Below are positions 52,752-62,067 of a DNA stretch of 64,000 bases, in pieces. The stretch comes from Flavobacterium suaedae (lineage in GTDB: Bacteria; Bacteroidota; Bacteroidia; Flavobacteriales; Flavobacteriaceae): positions 124,001-188,000 of the forward strand of contig NZ_BMJE01000007.1 in assembly GCF_014642915.1 (NCBI RefSeq), given 5' to 3'. Position numbers and translations under genes: made by a program. Below the pieces are notes generated by a model. That model ran no database searches and was not told the DNA's origin. It worked only from the letters and a program-made list of their open reading frames with translations. Position 1 is the first letter of the stretch. Every line of letters begins with the position of its first letter.

Positions 52752-54296
52752 ATGGCAAAACAAGAAGACATTTTTAAGAACGTAATTTCGCATGCAAAGG
52801 AGTATGGGTATATATTCCCTTCCAGCGAAATATATGATGGGTTAAGCGCTGTGTATGACTATGGGCAGAATGGTGCTGAGTTAAAGAAAAACATCCGTGA
52901 ATACTGGTGGAAAGCAATGGTACAAATGCACGAGAATATAGTGGGTATAGATGCTGCTATATTTATGCACCCTACCACTTGGAAGGCATCGGGACACATA
53001 GATGCGTTTAGCGACCCGCTTATTGATAATAAAGACAGCAAAAAAAGATATAGAGCCGATGTGCTTATTGAGGATTATGCCGAAAAGCTAAACCAAAAAG
53101 CACAAAAGGAAATAGCAAAAGCTAAAAAACGTTTTGGCGATGCTTTTAACGAGGAAGAATTTGTTACTACTAATGCCAGAGTAATAGGTTACCTTTCTAA
53201 AAAAGAAGAAATACTAAAGCGCATGGCGCATTCGCTGGAAACAGAGAACCTTGCCGATGTAAAAGCACTTATTGAAGAGCTTGAAATTGCCGATCCTGAT
53301 ACCGGTAGTAAAAACTGGACAGAGGTACGCCAGTTTAACCTTATGTTTGGTACTAAACTGGGTGCAGAAGCTGCCAATGCTATGGATTTATACCTGCGTC
53401 CTGAAACGGCACAGGGTATTTTTGCCAACTTTTCTAATGTGCAAAAAACAGGAAGAATGAAAATACCGTTTGGTATTGCCCAAACCGGTAAAGCTTTCCG
53501 TAACGAAATTGTAGCACGTCAGTTTATATTCCGTATGCGTGAATTTGAACAGATGGAAATGCAGTTTTTTGTTCGCCCGGGAGAAGAAATGAAATGGTAT
53601 GAGTATTGGAAAGAGGCACGCCTTAAATGGCATATGTCCTTAGGGCTTGGCGAAGAAAACTATCGCTTCCATGACCATGATAAATTAGCCTTTTATGCTA
53701 ATGCTGCTACAGATATTGAGTTTAACTTCCCATTCGGATTTAAAGAGCTTGAAGGAATACATAGCCGTACCGATCATGACTTAGGTAGTCACGAGAAATT
53801 TAGCGGTAAAAAGCTACAGTATTTTGATACTGAGCTGAACAAAAACTATGTGCCTTATGTAATAGAAACCTCTATAGGTCTTGACAGAATGTTCCTTGCG
53901 GTGTTCTCTAACTCATTAAAAGAGGAAACGCTGGAAGATGGTTCTACACGTACCGTATTGAGCCTTCCTGTGGTGCTTGCGCCAACAAAAGCTGCGGTAT
54001 TACCGTTAGTTAAAAAAGATGGACTGCCGGACATAGCACATGAAATTATTGAAGACCTTAAATGGGACTTCAATGTTGCGTATGACGAGAAGGATGCTGT
54101 AGGGCGCCGTTACAGAAGACAGGATGCACTGGGTACACCTTTCTGTATTACGGTTGACCACCAAACACTGGAGGATAAAACAGTAACCATTCGCCACCGC
54201 GATACTATGAAACAAGACAGGGTTGCTATAGTTGACCTGAGAAAAATAATTAACGATGAGGTTTCGGTAAGGAACTGGTTGTTAAAAACGAAATAG
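52752..54296 (+). CDS. glyS: Glycine--tRNA ligase (homodimeric type)
   Basis: 514 residues, class IIa synthetase that charges tRNA-Gly. The motif 2 region is FRNEIVARQFIFRMREFEQMEMQFF; the motif 3 region is GLDRMFLAVFSN. The C-terminal anticodon-binding domain follows (VVLAPTKAAVLP ... RRQDALGTPFCITVD). This is the single-chain eukaryote-like form, usual in Bacteroidota, not the alpha/beta type. A terminator follows at 54301-54327. Confidence 0.95.
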   Translation: MAKQEDIFKNVISHAKEYGYIFPSSEIYDGLSAVYDYGQNGAELKKNIREYWWKAMVQMHENIVGIDAAIFMHPTTWKASGHIDAFSDPLIDNKDSKKRYRADVLIEDYAEKLNQKAQKEIAKAKKRFGDAFNEEEFVTTNARVIGYLSKKEEILKRMAHSLETENLADVKALIEELEIADPDTGSKNWTEVRQFNLMFGTKLGAEAANAMDLYLRPETAQGIFANFSNVQKTGRMKIPFGIAQTGKAFRNEIVARQFIFRMREFEQMEMQFFVRPGEEMKWYEYWKEARLKWHMSLGLGEENYRFHDHDKLAFYANAATDIEFNFPFGFKELEGIHSRTDHDLGSHEKFSGKKLQYFDTELNKNYVPYVIETSIGLDRMFLAVFSNSLKEETLEDGSTRTVLSLPVVLAPTKAAVLPLVKKDGLPDIAHEIIEDLKWDFNVAYDEKDAVGRRYRRQDALGTPFCITVDHQTLEDKTVTIRHRDTMKQDRVAIVDLRKIINDEVSVRNWLLKTK

Positions 54297-54300
54297 AAAT

Positions 54301-54327
54301 TAAAAGCTCCCAATTGGGAGCTTTTTA
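54301..54327. terminator. Terminator after glyS
   Basis: Perfect inverted repeat AAAAGCTCCC AATT GGGAGCTTTT, T-run on the plus strand. Confidence 0.85.
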
Positions 54328-54342
54328 TATAATAATATAATA

Positions 54343-54723
54343 ATGAGAAAATATTTTATTCTTTTAATTTCTTTTTCCTTATTTGGCTGCTTATCAAAAA
54401 AAGAGAAGGAAGAAGGTTTTGTTTGTGAACAGGAAAACAGAGTGGTAAAACTGCAGTTTAAAAACGGGCAAGAATATTTAAAATTAAATCAGCCTACTGA
54501 GTTAAGAACTTCTTTTAAGAATATAAAACGTGCAGAATCTAGTATATATGGTATAGGCATTAGAATGTTAGGTAAGAAATGCGGAGATAATTGTTTTTTG
54601 TGTTCTGTAACCGTTAATGAAAAATCTGTAGTTGACGGTAAATATGAAATAGTAGTTAACTATAAAATAGATGATGACAAGGAATTAAAGAAATGTAAAT
54701 TTCTTATTCCTGTAGAAGAATAA
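54343..54723 (+). CDS. Hypothetical lipoprotein
   Basis: 126 residues. Lipoprotein signal MRKYFILLISFSLFGC (lipobox LFGC). Beta-rich mature part with conserved-looking Cys pair in GKKCGDNCFLC. No family recognised; it lies just after the glyS terminator, so it has its own promoter. Followed by copy B of a dispersed repeat. Confidence 0.65.
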   Translation: MRKYFILLISFSLFGCLSKKEKEEGFVCEQENRVVKLQFKNGQEYLKLNQPTELRTSFKNIKRAESSIYGIGIRMLGKKCGDNCFLCSVTVNEKSVVDGKYEIVVNYKIDDDKELKKCKFLIPVEE

Positions 54724-54727
54724 GTAA

Positions 54728-54792
54728 GATTGCCGCGCTCCGCTCGCAATGACTAACCTGTGTCATTACGAGGAGGTACGACGAAGTAACCA
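54728..54792. repeat. Dispersed intergenic repeat, copy B (partial)
   Basis: GATTGCCGCGCTCC...CGCAATGAC (54728-54753) and GTCATTACGAGGAGG...GTAACC (54762-54792), the two outward-facing blocks of the repeat family at 38910 and 57090. The third block is missing. Confidence 0.75.
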
Positions 54793-54842
54793 CATAATTT
54801 ATAGGACTAAAAAAGCGTTATATAATAACCAAACAGTTATAT

Positions 54843-55856
54843 ATGAAGTCATTCCTATTGTCTATTCTTTTATTTTTATTACTGTCGTGTAATCAGCAAA
54901 CAAAAGCACAAACAGAAAAAGCCATAATTAAATCATCAGAAATAAACTCACTGAAAAATGAACAGGAGGTAGAACACTTCATTAGAAAATCGGATAGTTT
55001 ATATAGGAAATTTACGCTTAAAAAGGTGCAGGATTTAACTTGTATAGGTTGCGATAGCTCGCTTGTAAGCCTTGCCAACAGGTTGAATGTAGACTATACT
55101 TATATAAAAGCAGATTTTGATAATAACGGATATATGGATATTCTTGCCACAGGGGAGAACAAAACATATACCAGTGAAAATTTTAATCCTGATTTGGATG
55201 TTGCATATTCAAAGAGTTTTAATGCTTTTGTAATAATGGATTTTGGAGAAGGCAAAACAAAGCTGTATGACCTTACCGAAGAAATTTATCGTGGTATAGT
55301 ACCGATGGTGGAATATCAAGATGATAAGGCTTTACTAATAGTGTATACTCCTAAATACGAAACTAAAGTAGTACGCAATAAAAGGAAAGGGGTCAAGTCT
55401 GAACTTATATTTAAATTTAGTGATTTTGTAGAATATAATCCTTTGCCTAAAGCATATAGTATTGAAAAAATTGAATACAATACAGAGGGCTGCTTTGGAC
55501 AATGCCCTATATTTTCAATGGAAATTAATAAAAATGGTACTTCTGTTTTTATAGCTAAAGAATATAATTATACTAAACCTTGGCAAAAAGGAGAGTTGCT
55601 GGAGGGTGTTTATAGCGCAACTATTAAAAAAGAAAATTTAAGCGAATTAACAGAGGTGTTAAATTATATTGATTTTCCAAGTTTACAGGACCACTACAAT
55701 GTTATATGGACAGACGACCAAACAGCTGTTTTAAAAGTAACGTATAATAACGGAAAGGTAAAAACCATAAAAGACTATGGGTTACAGGGAACATACGGAA
55801 TGAGAAAACTTCATGAAATGTTTTTTAATTTAAGAACTAATCAAAATTGGGAATAA
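54843..55856 (+). CDS. Lipoprotein with DUF6438-like C-terminal domain
   Basis: 337 residues. Lipoprotein signal (MKSFLLSILLFLLLSC, lipobox LLSC). The N-terminal region holds an FG-GAP-like aspartate loop (KADFDNNGYMDILATGE). The C-terminal ~130 residues match DUF6438 style: EGCFGQCPIFSMEINKNG, VFIAKEYNY and TVIWTDDQTAVLKV-type strands. Such two-part lipoproteins are common in Bacteroidota, function unknown. Own terminator shared with thiL. Confidence 0.78.
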   Translation: MKSFLLSILLFLLLSCNQQTKAQTEKAIIKSSEINSLKNEQEVEHFIRKSDSLYRKFTLKKVQDLTCIGCDSSLVSLANRLNVDYTYIKADFDNNGYMDILATGENKTYTSENFNPDLDVAYSKSFNAFVIMDFGEGKTKLYDLTEEIYRGIVPMVEYQDDKALLIVYTPKYETKVVRNKRKGVKSELIFKFSDFVEYNPLPKAYSIEKIEYNTEGCFGQCPIFSMEINKNGTSVFIAKEYNYTKPWQKGELLEGVYSATIKKENLSELTEVLNYIDFPSLQDHYNVIWTDDQTAVLKVTYNNGKVKTIKDYGLQGTYGMRKLHEMFFNLRTNQNWE

Positions 55857-55886
55857 AAAAAGCCTGCTATAAGCAGGCTTTTTTAT
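55854..55886. terminator. Bidirectional terminator between the DUF6438 gene and thiL
   Basis: AAAAAAGCCTGCT / AGCAGGCTTTTTT stem with a short ATA loop, between convergent genes. Confidence 0.9.
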
Positions 55887-55889
55887 TAT

Positions 55890-56954
55890 TTACTCTTCGT
55901 CGGTATCGTTTTCATTCATGCCATCCCAGCCACGCGCTTTTAACGGAATTTTAGTCGCTGCTCGGGTAATCAGGTGAGTGCCTTCGCTTTCCTGCGTCAT
56001 GTGACCGATAACCGTAAAATTCGGGTTTCCTTTTATCTTATCGAAGTCCTCCATTTTTATGGTGAAAAGTAATTCGTAATCCTCACCGCCGTTTATGGCT
56101 ACTGTGGTAATATCAATATCAAACTCCTCGCATGAGCTTATCAGTTGCGGGTCGGCAGGAATTTTCTCCTCATACAGGTTACAACCCACGCCACTACTTT
56201 TGCAAAGGTGCAGTATCTCCGACGACAATCCATCGGATATATCAATCATGGACGTTGGCTTTATTTCCAGTCCTTTCAGTATTTCTTTTATATCCTTTCT
56301 GGCTTCCGGCTTTAACTGACGTTCTATAAGGTAGGTGTACGCTTCAAGGTCAGGTTGGTTATCAGGGTTCACCTGAAACACCTGCTTTTCGCGCTCTAAT
56401 ACTTGTAAGCCCATATAGGCTGCACCAACATCACCAGTTACTACCAGTAAGTCGCTTTCGCCTGCACCGTTGCGGTACACAATATCCTCTTCTTCCGCTT
56501 CGCCAATAGCGGTAATGGAAATTATCATTCCTTTTTGCGATGAGGTGGTATCGCCACCCACAATGTCAACATCGTACACTTGTGCCGCCAAACGGATACC
56601 TTGATACAATTCCTCTAACGCTTCCAGCGGAAAACGGTTGGACACCGCAATAGATACTGTTATTTGCGTAGGCTTGGCGTTCATGGCGCAAATGTCGCTT
56701 ACGTTTACTACTACGGCTTTGTAGCCCAAATGCTTTAACGGCATGTACGACAAATCGAAATGTACGCCTTCCACCAACATATCGGTAGAAATTACAGTTT
56801 TCTTGTTTTTAAAATCGAGTACGGCAGCATCGTCGCCCACACCGGTAAGGGTTGAGGGTTGTTTTACTTTTATATCTTTTGTTAAGTGGTCTATCAGTGC
56901 GAATTCGCCCAAGCTGGAAAGGCTGGTACGTTCTTGGTTTTTGTCTTCTAACAT
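55890..56954 (-). CDS. thiL: Thiamine-monophosphate kinase
   Basis: 354 residues. It makes thiamine diphosphate from TMP and ATP. Visible motifs are GVGDDAAVLDF near residue 40, STDMLVEGVHFDLSYM, NVSDICAMNAKP, GGDTTSSQKG and DISDGLSSEI, all nucleotide/metal elements of the PurM-like ATP-grasp-independent fold. Full length. Monocistronic minus-strand gene; a repeat-rich spacer (56955-57288) lies upstream. Confidence 0.93.
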   Translation of the reverse strand: MLEDKNQERTSLSSLGEFALIDHLTKDIKVKQPSTLTGVGDDAAVLDFKNKKTVISTDMLVEGVHFDLSYMPLKHLGYKAVVVNVSDICAMNAKPTQITVSIAVSNRFPLEALEELYQGIRLAAQVYDVDIVGGDTTSSQKGMIISITAIGEAEEEDIVYRNGAGESDLLVVTGDVGAAYMGLQVLEREKQVFQVNPDNQPDLEAYTYLIERQLKPEARKDIKEILKGLEIKPTSMIDISDGLSSEILHLCKSSGVGCNLYEEKIPADPQLISSCEEFDIDITTVAINGGEDYELLFTIKMEDFDKIKGNPNFTVIGHMTQESEGTHLITRAATKIPLKARGWDGMNENDTDEE

Positions 56955-56971
56955 AGTCGTCCGAAAGTCAT

Positions 56972-57287
56972 AAAGTTCTTAAAGTCCTAAAGGGCAAAGG
57001 TACAACTTAGTTAGAAAGTCTTAAAGTTATGTAGTCATAAAGTCTAAAGTCGTAACGTTTGAAAGTTGAAAGTTTGTAAAGTTATGTGAGATTGCTTCGT
57101 CGTGTCTCCTCGCAATGACGTGGTGTGTGGGCTTTGTAGTTGCAAGTTTTAGGTTTCGTGTTATGAGCAACCGCACACTGTTACTGAACTTTTTATACGT
57201 TACGAGTCATTACGAGCGTAGTGCAACGGAGCGTGGTAATCTTTTTAACCACCCCGTCTTTCAGACACCCCTCCGGTGGAGGGGAAT
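56972..57287. repeat. Dispersed intergenic repeat, copy C, with AAAGT mini-repeats
   Basis: 56972-57085 holds degenerate AAAGTC/AAAGTT repeats, then GATTGCTTCG...CGCAATGACG (57090-57120), GTCATTACGAG...GTAATC (57206-57241) and AACCACCCCGTC...GAGGGGAAT (57247-57287). The repeat ends two bases from the stop of the next gene. It fills the 334-base gap between thiL and that gene. Confidence 0.8.
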
Positions 57288-57288
57288 G

Positions 57289-58641
57289 TTATGCTTTAAA
57301 CTTACGGAACGCTTGTATCATTTCATAAATACCAAAGGCGATTACTATTTTACCTAGAATAAATATTAACCAGCTTAAAGGCTCAGTTAAAAATTCTCGT
57401 TCTTTTATTAAAGGATTATAAAAGTCAGTTATTAATAGAAATCTAAAATAACCGGAGAAGAATTCTTTTCCTTTATAAACCTCAAAAGAATTTAAATAGT
57501 CCTCAGAAATTAAGAATAAGCAATAAAACAGTAAACCGGATAATAATGTAAAAACCATTGCTCTTATCCAGCTATGGTCAAACCCCGTTGAAAACCAGGT
57601 TGCGCTTAGAATGAATTTGTCTTTAAAGTTGTCTTTCCATTCTATTTCTTGATAATATGTTTCTAATTCATAACTTTTAAAGCGGTTATAGTCAATTTTA
57701 TTATCTGTTTTTTGGAGAGCATATTTAATTTGTCGGATAGTTTTTCTTTTACACTTATTTATATTCTTAATTAAAACTTGATCAAAATAAGTGTTGCTAA
57801 TAAAGTTTGTGTCTTGAAAATCTATGGATGAAAATACTACTTCCTCAAATGTGAGATAATTTCTAAACTCAGTACTCTGAATATGGAACTTTACGAAAGA
57901 GGAATTTTCAAAGTATAATTTTCCTTTAAAATCACAAGAATTAATTTTAAACAATGAATTTTCGTCAAAATGTACTGATTTAAATTTCAGTGTATTTTTA
58001 AACCTCGACATGTTTAGATAAAAATTTGTTTTCAACATATTCTCTGAAAAGAAAAATTCATTAATACTACAATTTAAATATCCACAATCTATTGAAGATA
58101 TAAAAGTACTTTTATAAATGTTAACCTTAGAAAAGTGAGAGGTTAAGTTCCAGAAAGTAGAGCAGTATGACTTGCTAAACTCAAAAAGATGGTTTTGTAG
58201 TTTTTCAAAGAATATCCCTTCAAAAAATTTAGAGTTTGAAAGTAGAATTTCATTAATATTTCCTTTGGAATTAAAAAGTTTATTTAATATAGTCTCTTCT
58301 ATTTCAAGCGTATTGATGTCTAATCCTATAATATTTATAGGGCTATCAGAACTTACTTCACTAAATATTAATTGTTCAATAGCGATATTGTTAAAAACTG
58401 TATTGTTATTAGAAAAATGAGTATTCAGAAAAATAATATAACTTTTATCCATTCTCTTGTTACTATTAGAAAAGAAAGTGATTTTTTCGCCTTTAAAAAA
58501 GACTCTCTGGAATACCAATTCACTAGATGCTAAATTTAGATCAACAGTTATAGGATTTTCAATTCTGATATCATACCCTTCAAATTCTTTCTGATTTTGA
58601 TATAATAGTCTCAAAAACGTATTTTCATCAATTACAATCAT
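57289..58641 (-). CDS. Membrane protein with pentapeptide-like repeat domain
   Basis: 450 residues. Residues ~50-320 are a Phe/Asn/Ser-rich repetitive region with five-residue periodicity (FKNTLKFKSVHF, SCDFKGKLYFENSSFVKF), as in pentapeptide-type right-handed beta-helices. The C-terminal ~110 residues have two or three hydrophobic helices (WIRAMVFTLLSGLLFYCLFL, LSWLIFILGKIVIAFGIYEM) separated by a possible re-entrant loop, as in pentapeptide proteins joined to an ion-channel-like part. It is more A/T-rich than the neighbours and sits beside a dispersed repeat, so recent gain is possible. Function unknown. Confidence 0.7.
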   Translation of the reverse strand: MIVIDENTFLRLLYQNQKEFEGYDIRIENPITVDLNLASSELVFQRVFFKGEKITFFSNSNKRMDKSYIIFLNTHFSNNNTVFNNIAIEQLIFSEVSSDSPINIIGLDINTLEIEETILNKLFNSKGNINEILLSNSKFFEGIFFEKLQNHLFEFSKSYCSTFWNLTSHFSKVNIYKSTFISSIDCGYLNCSINEFFFSENMLKTNFYLNMSRFKNTLKFKSVHFDENSLFKINSCDFKGKLYFENSSFVKFHIQSTEFRNYLTFEEVVFSSIDFQDTNFISNTYFDQVLIKNINKCKRKTIRQIKYALQKTDNKIDYNRFKSYELETYYQEIEWKDNFKDKFILSATWFSTGFDHSWIRAMVFTLLSGLLFYCLFLISEDYLNSFEVYKGKEFFSGYFRFLLITDFYNPLIKEREFLTEPLSWLIFILGKIVIAFGIYEMIQAFRKFKA

Positions 58642-58667
58642 ATAAATAAATTTAACTACCTAAAGCT

Positions 58668-58703
58668 AAAAAAAACCCGACACATTATCTGCATCGGGTT
58701 TTG
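58668..58703 (-). terminator. Terminator of lepA
   Basis: On the minus strand AAAACCCGA / TCGGGTTTT with a 13-base loop and T8 tail. Confidence 0.85.
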
Positions 58704-58743
58704 TTATCTAAAAATCTGTTATCTCAATTCTCAATACTAAAAT

Positions 58744-60540
58744 TTAGTCATTTAGCTTGAGCACCGCCATAAATGCCTCTTGTGGTATTTCTACGTTACC
58801 AACTTGGCGCATACGCTTTTTACCTTTTTTCTGTTTTTCCAGTAGTTTACGTTTACGCGATATATCACCACCATAACATTTTGCGGTAACGTCCTTACGT
58901 AGTGCTTTAATGGTTTCACGGCTAATAACTTTAACCCCGATAGCTGCCTGAATAGGGATATCAAACTGCTGACGTGGTATAAGCTCTTTTAGCTTTTCGC
59001 ACATTTTTTTACCAATATTATAGGCGTTATCAGCGTGTACCAGTGCCGACAGGGCATCTACCTGCTGGGCGTTAAGCAGTATATCCACTTTTACCAGATT
59101 AGAGGTACGCATCCCGATAGGATGGTAGTCAAACGAAGCATATCCTTTCGATACGGTTTTAAGCCTGTCGTAAAAGTCAAATACAATTTCGGCAAGCGGC
59201 ATATCAAAAATAAGCTCTACACGTTCCGGTGTTAAATACGTTTGGTTTACTATTTGCCCACGCTTTTCAATACAAAGGCTCATTACCGGACCAACAAAGT
59301 CAGCCTTGGTAATTATAGTAGCTTTTATGTACGGCTCCTCTACATGATCCATTTTACTTGGTTCGGGCAGGTCGCTTGGGTTGTTTACCGTAATAGGCAC
59401 TTCCGGCTCCTTTTTGCTGTAGGCAAGGTACGATACGTTGGGTACGGTAGTAATAACCGTCATATCAAACTCACGCTCCAAACGCTCCTGAATAATTTCC
59501 ATGTGTAGCATCCCTAAAAATCCGCAACGGAAACCAAAACCAAGTGCAGCGGAACTTTCGGGTGTGAAAACCAACGAGGCATCGTTAAGTTGTAATTTCT
59601 CCATAGAGTTACGAAGCTCTTCATAATCCTCTGTGTCTACAGGGTAAATACCTGCAAACACCATTGGTTTTACGTTTTCGAAACCGCCAATCATGTTTTT
59701 GGTAGGCTCTTTGGCATCGGTAATGGTATCACCCACTTTTACTTCGCGGGCTTCTTTAATACCTGATATCAGGTAACCAACATCGCCTGTTTTTATTTCC
59801 TCTTTAGGAACCTGATTAAGTTTTAGCGTACCAATTTCATCGGCATAATACTCTTTGCCGGTTGCCATAAACTTAATTTTCTGGTTTTTCTTGATAGAAC
59901 CATTTATTACACGGAATATTACTTCGATACCTCTAAACGGGTTATAAACCGAGTCGAATATAAGTGCCTGTAGCGGTTCATCTTCCACACCTTTTGGTGC
60001 AGGAACACGCTCTATAATTGCTTCAAGTATTTTATCCACTCCTAAACCGGTTTTACCACTGGCAGGAATAATATCTTCGTAATCACAACCTAATAGCTCA
60101 ACAATATCATCGCTTACTTCTTCAGGGTTAGCACTTGGTAAGTCTATTTTATTTAGTACGGGAATAATTTCAAGGTCGTTTTCCAGTGCTAAGTATAGGT
60201 TACTAATGGTTTGTGCCTGTATGCTTTGTGCAGCATCTACAATTAGTAAAGCACCTTCGCATGCTGCAATAGAACGTGATACCTCATACGAGAAATCTAC
60301 GTGTCCCGGAGTGTCAATAAGGTTCAGGGTATATTTCTCACCATTATGGATGTAGTCCATTTGTATGGCGTGACTTTTTATAGTAATACCACGCTCACGC
60401 TCCAGATCCATGTTATCTAAAAGCTGGTTTTGCTGCTCGCGTGCTGTTACGGTTTGGGTAGCGTCCAGCAGGCGGTCTGCCAGTGTACTTTTACCATGGT
60501 CTATATGTGCAATAATGCAAAAGTTTCTAATGTGCTTCAT
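58744..60540 (-). CDS. lepA: Elongation factor 4 (LepA) GTPase
   Basis: 598 residues from the ATG at 60540 (two codons after a longer frame). GTPase motifs: [16 protein letters not shown] (G1), [12 protein letters not shown] (G3), [11 protein letters not shown] (G4) and [11 protein letters not shown] (G5 area). LepA-specific C-terminal domain includes [23 protein letters not shown]. It acts on stalled or initiating ribosomes. Promoter at 60605-60634, so the 5' UTR is about 60 bases. Confidence 0.97.
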   Translation of the reverse strand: MKHIRNFCIIAHIDHGKSTLADRLLDATQTVTAREQQNQLLDNMDLERERGITIKSHAIQMDYIHNGEKYTLNLIDTPGHVDFSYEVSRSIAACEGALLIVDAAQSIQAQTISNLYLALENDLEIIPVLNKIDLPSANPEEVSDDIVELLGCDYEDIIPASGKTGLGVDKILEAIIERVPAPKGVEDEPLQALIFDSVYNPFRGIEVIFRVINGSIKKNQKIKFMATGKEYYADEIGTLKLNQVPKEEIKTGDVGYLISGIKEAREVKVGDTITDAKEPTKNMIGGFENVKPMVFAGIYPVDTEDYEELRNSMEKLQLNDASLVFTPESSAALGFGFRCGFLGMLHMEIIQERLEREFDMTVITTVPNVSYLAYSKKEPEVPITVNNPSDLPEPSKMDHVEEPYIKATIITKADFVGPVMSLCIEKRGQIVNQTYLTPERVELIFDMPLAEIVFDFYDRLKTVSKGYASFDYHPIGMRTSNLVKVDILLNAQQVDALSALVHADNAYNIGKKMCEKLKELIPRQQFDIPIQAAIGVKVISRETIKALRKDVTAKCYGGDISRKRKLLEKQKKGKKRMRQVGNVEIPQEAFMAVLKLND

Positions 60541-60604
60541 CGTCAATCGTATGTCTTTAATCAGGCTAACCCGTTGCGTTTTGGTAAAGTTACCAATTAA
60601 CCGG

Positions 60605-60634
60605 CAAATATAATTAAAGTTAGTGAGTTACAAA
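60605..60634 (-). promoter_or_regulatory. Promoter of lepA
   Basis: On the minus strand TTTG (60634-60631), 18-base spacer, TATATTTG (60612-60605). Confidence 0.7.
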
Positions 60635-60680
60635 GTAGTTATATAGGCAATAAATGCTATATAATAAAGGTATAAAAAAT

Positions 60681-60716
60681 AAAAAGCGCATGAATAGGGA
60701 TTTTCATGCGCTTAAT
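60681..60716 (-). terminator. Hairpin terminator in the lepA/dihydrouridine-synthase spacer
   Basis: AAGCGCATGAA / TTCATGCGCTT, perfect 11 bp (60684-60694 with 60703-60713), with a T-run on the minus strand. It lies upstream of the lepA promoter, so it ends another transcript. Confidence 0.7.
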
Positions 60717-60828
60717 TTTACTGTAGCAAGTAAAACAATAGTTGTAATATTATTTTTTAAAGCAGGGCAAGATATTAATAATGGAGTAATAAAACATTGT
60801 TGTTTAATTATTTAACAATTGTTTTATA

Positions 60829-60926
60829 TAAAAAAACACTTGTTCGAGGGGGCTGCGACAAGTGTTGTGAAATAATAGCAATGGTAATTTGAATTATTCT
60901 TGGGGGTCGAGTAATTCTCTTTATTT
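60829..60926 (-). ncRNA. Candidate minus-strand small RNA with C5 tracts
   Basis: Minus strand: -7 box TACATTTG at 60940-60933 (no clear TTG partner), ~98-nt transcript ending in the hairpin AACACTTGT / ACAAGTGTT (60866-60858 with 60843-60835) and a U7 tail. The hairpin loop and the upstream single strand each contain CCCCC. In the 522-base divergent spacer 60541-61063, no ORF fits this stretch. Confidence 0.45.
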
Positions 60927-61049
60927 ATAGTACAAATGTAGGCGCAAAAAGTAGGGTTTTTATAGTTTGTTAATTGTATTAATTTATGCTGATATAGAAA
61001 AATAGTATTAACTATTACAGAGGCTAAATACTACTATTAGAAATTGTTG

Positions 61050-61063
61050 TAATTTTGCAGCAA
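61050..61063 (+). promoter_or_regulatory. TAnnTTTG box directly before the dihydrouridine synthase gene
   Basis: TAATTTTG at 61050-61057, six bases before the ATG at 61064; transcript may be leaderless. No TTG partner. Confidence 0.4.
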
Positions 61064-62065
61064 ATGAAGAAGATGGTTACGATAGGAAATATAGAATTGC
61101 CGGAATTTCCGTTATTACTGGCTCCTATGGAGGATGTAAGCGACCCTCCATTCCGCAGGCTTTGTAAAGAACATGGCGCCGACCTGATGTATAGTGAATT
61201 TATATCATCGGAAGGGTTAATACGCGATGCTATGAAGAGTCGCCAAAAACTGGATATTTTTGATTACGAACGCCCTGTGGGGATTCAAATATTTGGTGGT
61301 GATGAGGAAGCAATGGCAATGTCGGCAAAAATTGTAGAAACTGTAAACCCTGATATTGTAGATATTAACTTTGGCTGCCCTGTTAAAAAAGTGGTATGCA
61401 AAGGTGCTGGTGCCGGTGTGCTTAAAGATGTAGACCTTATGGTGAGGCTTACCGAAGCGGTGGTAAAAAGTACATCGTTACCCGTAACGGTAAAAACCCG
61501 TTTGGGCTGGGATGAAAACTCTATTAATATATACGAAGTAGCCGAAAGGTTACAGGATGTAGGTATACAGGCATTAACCATACACGGGCGTACCCGCTCG
61601 CAAATGTATAAAGGTGAAGCCGACTGGGAGCCTATTGCCAAAGTAAAAAACAATCCGCGTATTCATATTCCTATTTTTGGGAATGGCGATATAGACAGCC
61701 CTGAAAAAGCATTGGAATACAGAGATAAATACGGTCTTGACGGTATGATGATAGGGCGCGCCGCTATTGGCTACCCCTGGATATTTAACGAGATAAAACA
61801 CTTTTTTAAAACGGGAGAAGTACTACCTGCACCAACTGTTGAAGACAGGGTAGAAGCAGCCCGAAATCACCTGAAATGGTCTATAGACTGGAAAGGGGAG
61901 CGCGTAGGGGTATTTGAAACCCGCAGGCATTACACCAATTACTTTAAAGGTATACCGCATTTTAAAGAATACAGGCAGCGTATGGTTACACATGATAACC
62001 CTAACGATGTATATGCTGTTATGGATGAGGTGCTGGAAAAATTTGCCGATTATAAACCAGCGTAA
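61064..62065 (+). CDS. dusB: tRNA-dihydrouridine synthase (DusB type)
   Basis: 333 residues from the ATG at 61064; a TTG at 61055 is only three codons earlier. FMN enzyme that reduces uridine to dihydrouridine in tRNA D-loops. TIM-barrel start LLLAPMEDVSDPPFRRLC, catalytic Cys in FGCPVKKVVCKGAGAG, and phosphate-binding FGNGDIDSPEKAL are seen. The assignment to DusB rather than DusA/C is by overall similarity. The next gene starts two bases after its stop, so it is co-transcribed. Confidence 0.92.
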   Translation: MKKMVTIGNIELPEFPLLLAPMEDVSDPPFRRLCKEHGADLMYSEFISSEGLIRDAMKSRQKLDIFDYERPVGIQIFGGDEEAMAMSAKIVETVNPDIVDINFGCPVKKVVCKGAGAGVLKDVDLMVRLTEAVVKSTSLPVTVKTRLGWDENSINIYEVAERLQDVGIQALTIHGRTRSQMYKGEADWEPIAKVKNNPRIHIPIFGNGDIDSPEKALEYRDKYGLDGMMIGRAAIGYPWIFNEIKHFFKTGEVLPAPTVEDRVEAARNHLKWSIDWKGERVGVFETRRHYTNYFKGIPHFKEYRQRMVTHDNPNDVYAVMDEVLEKFADYKPA

Positions 62066-62067
62066 CG

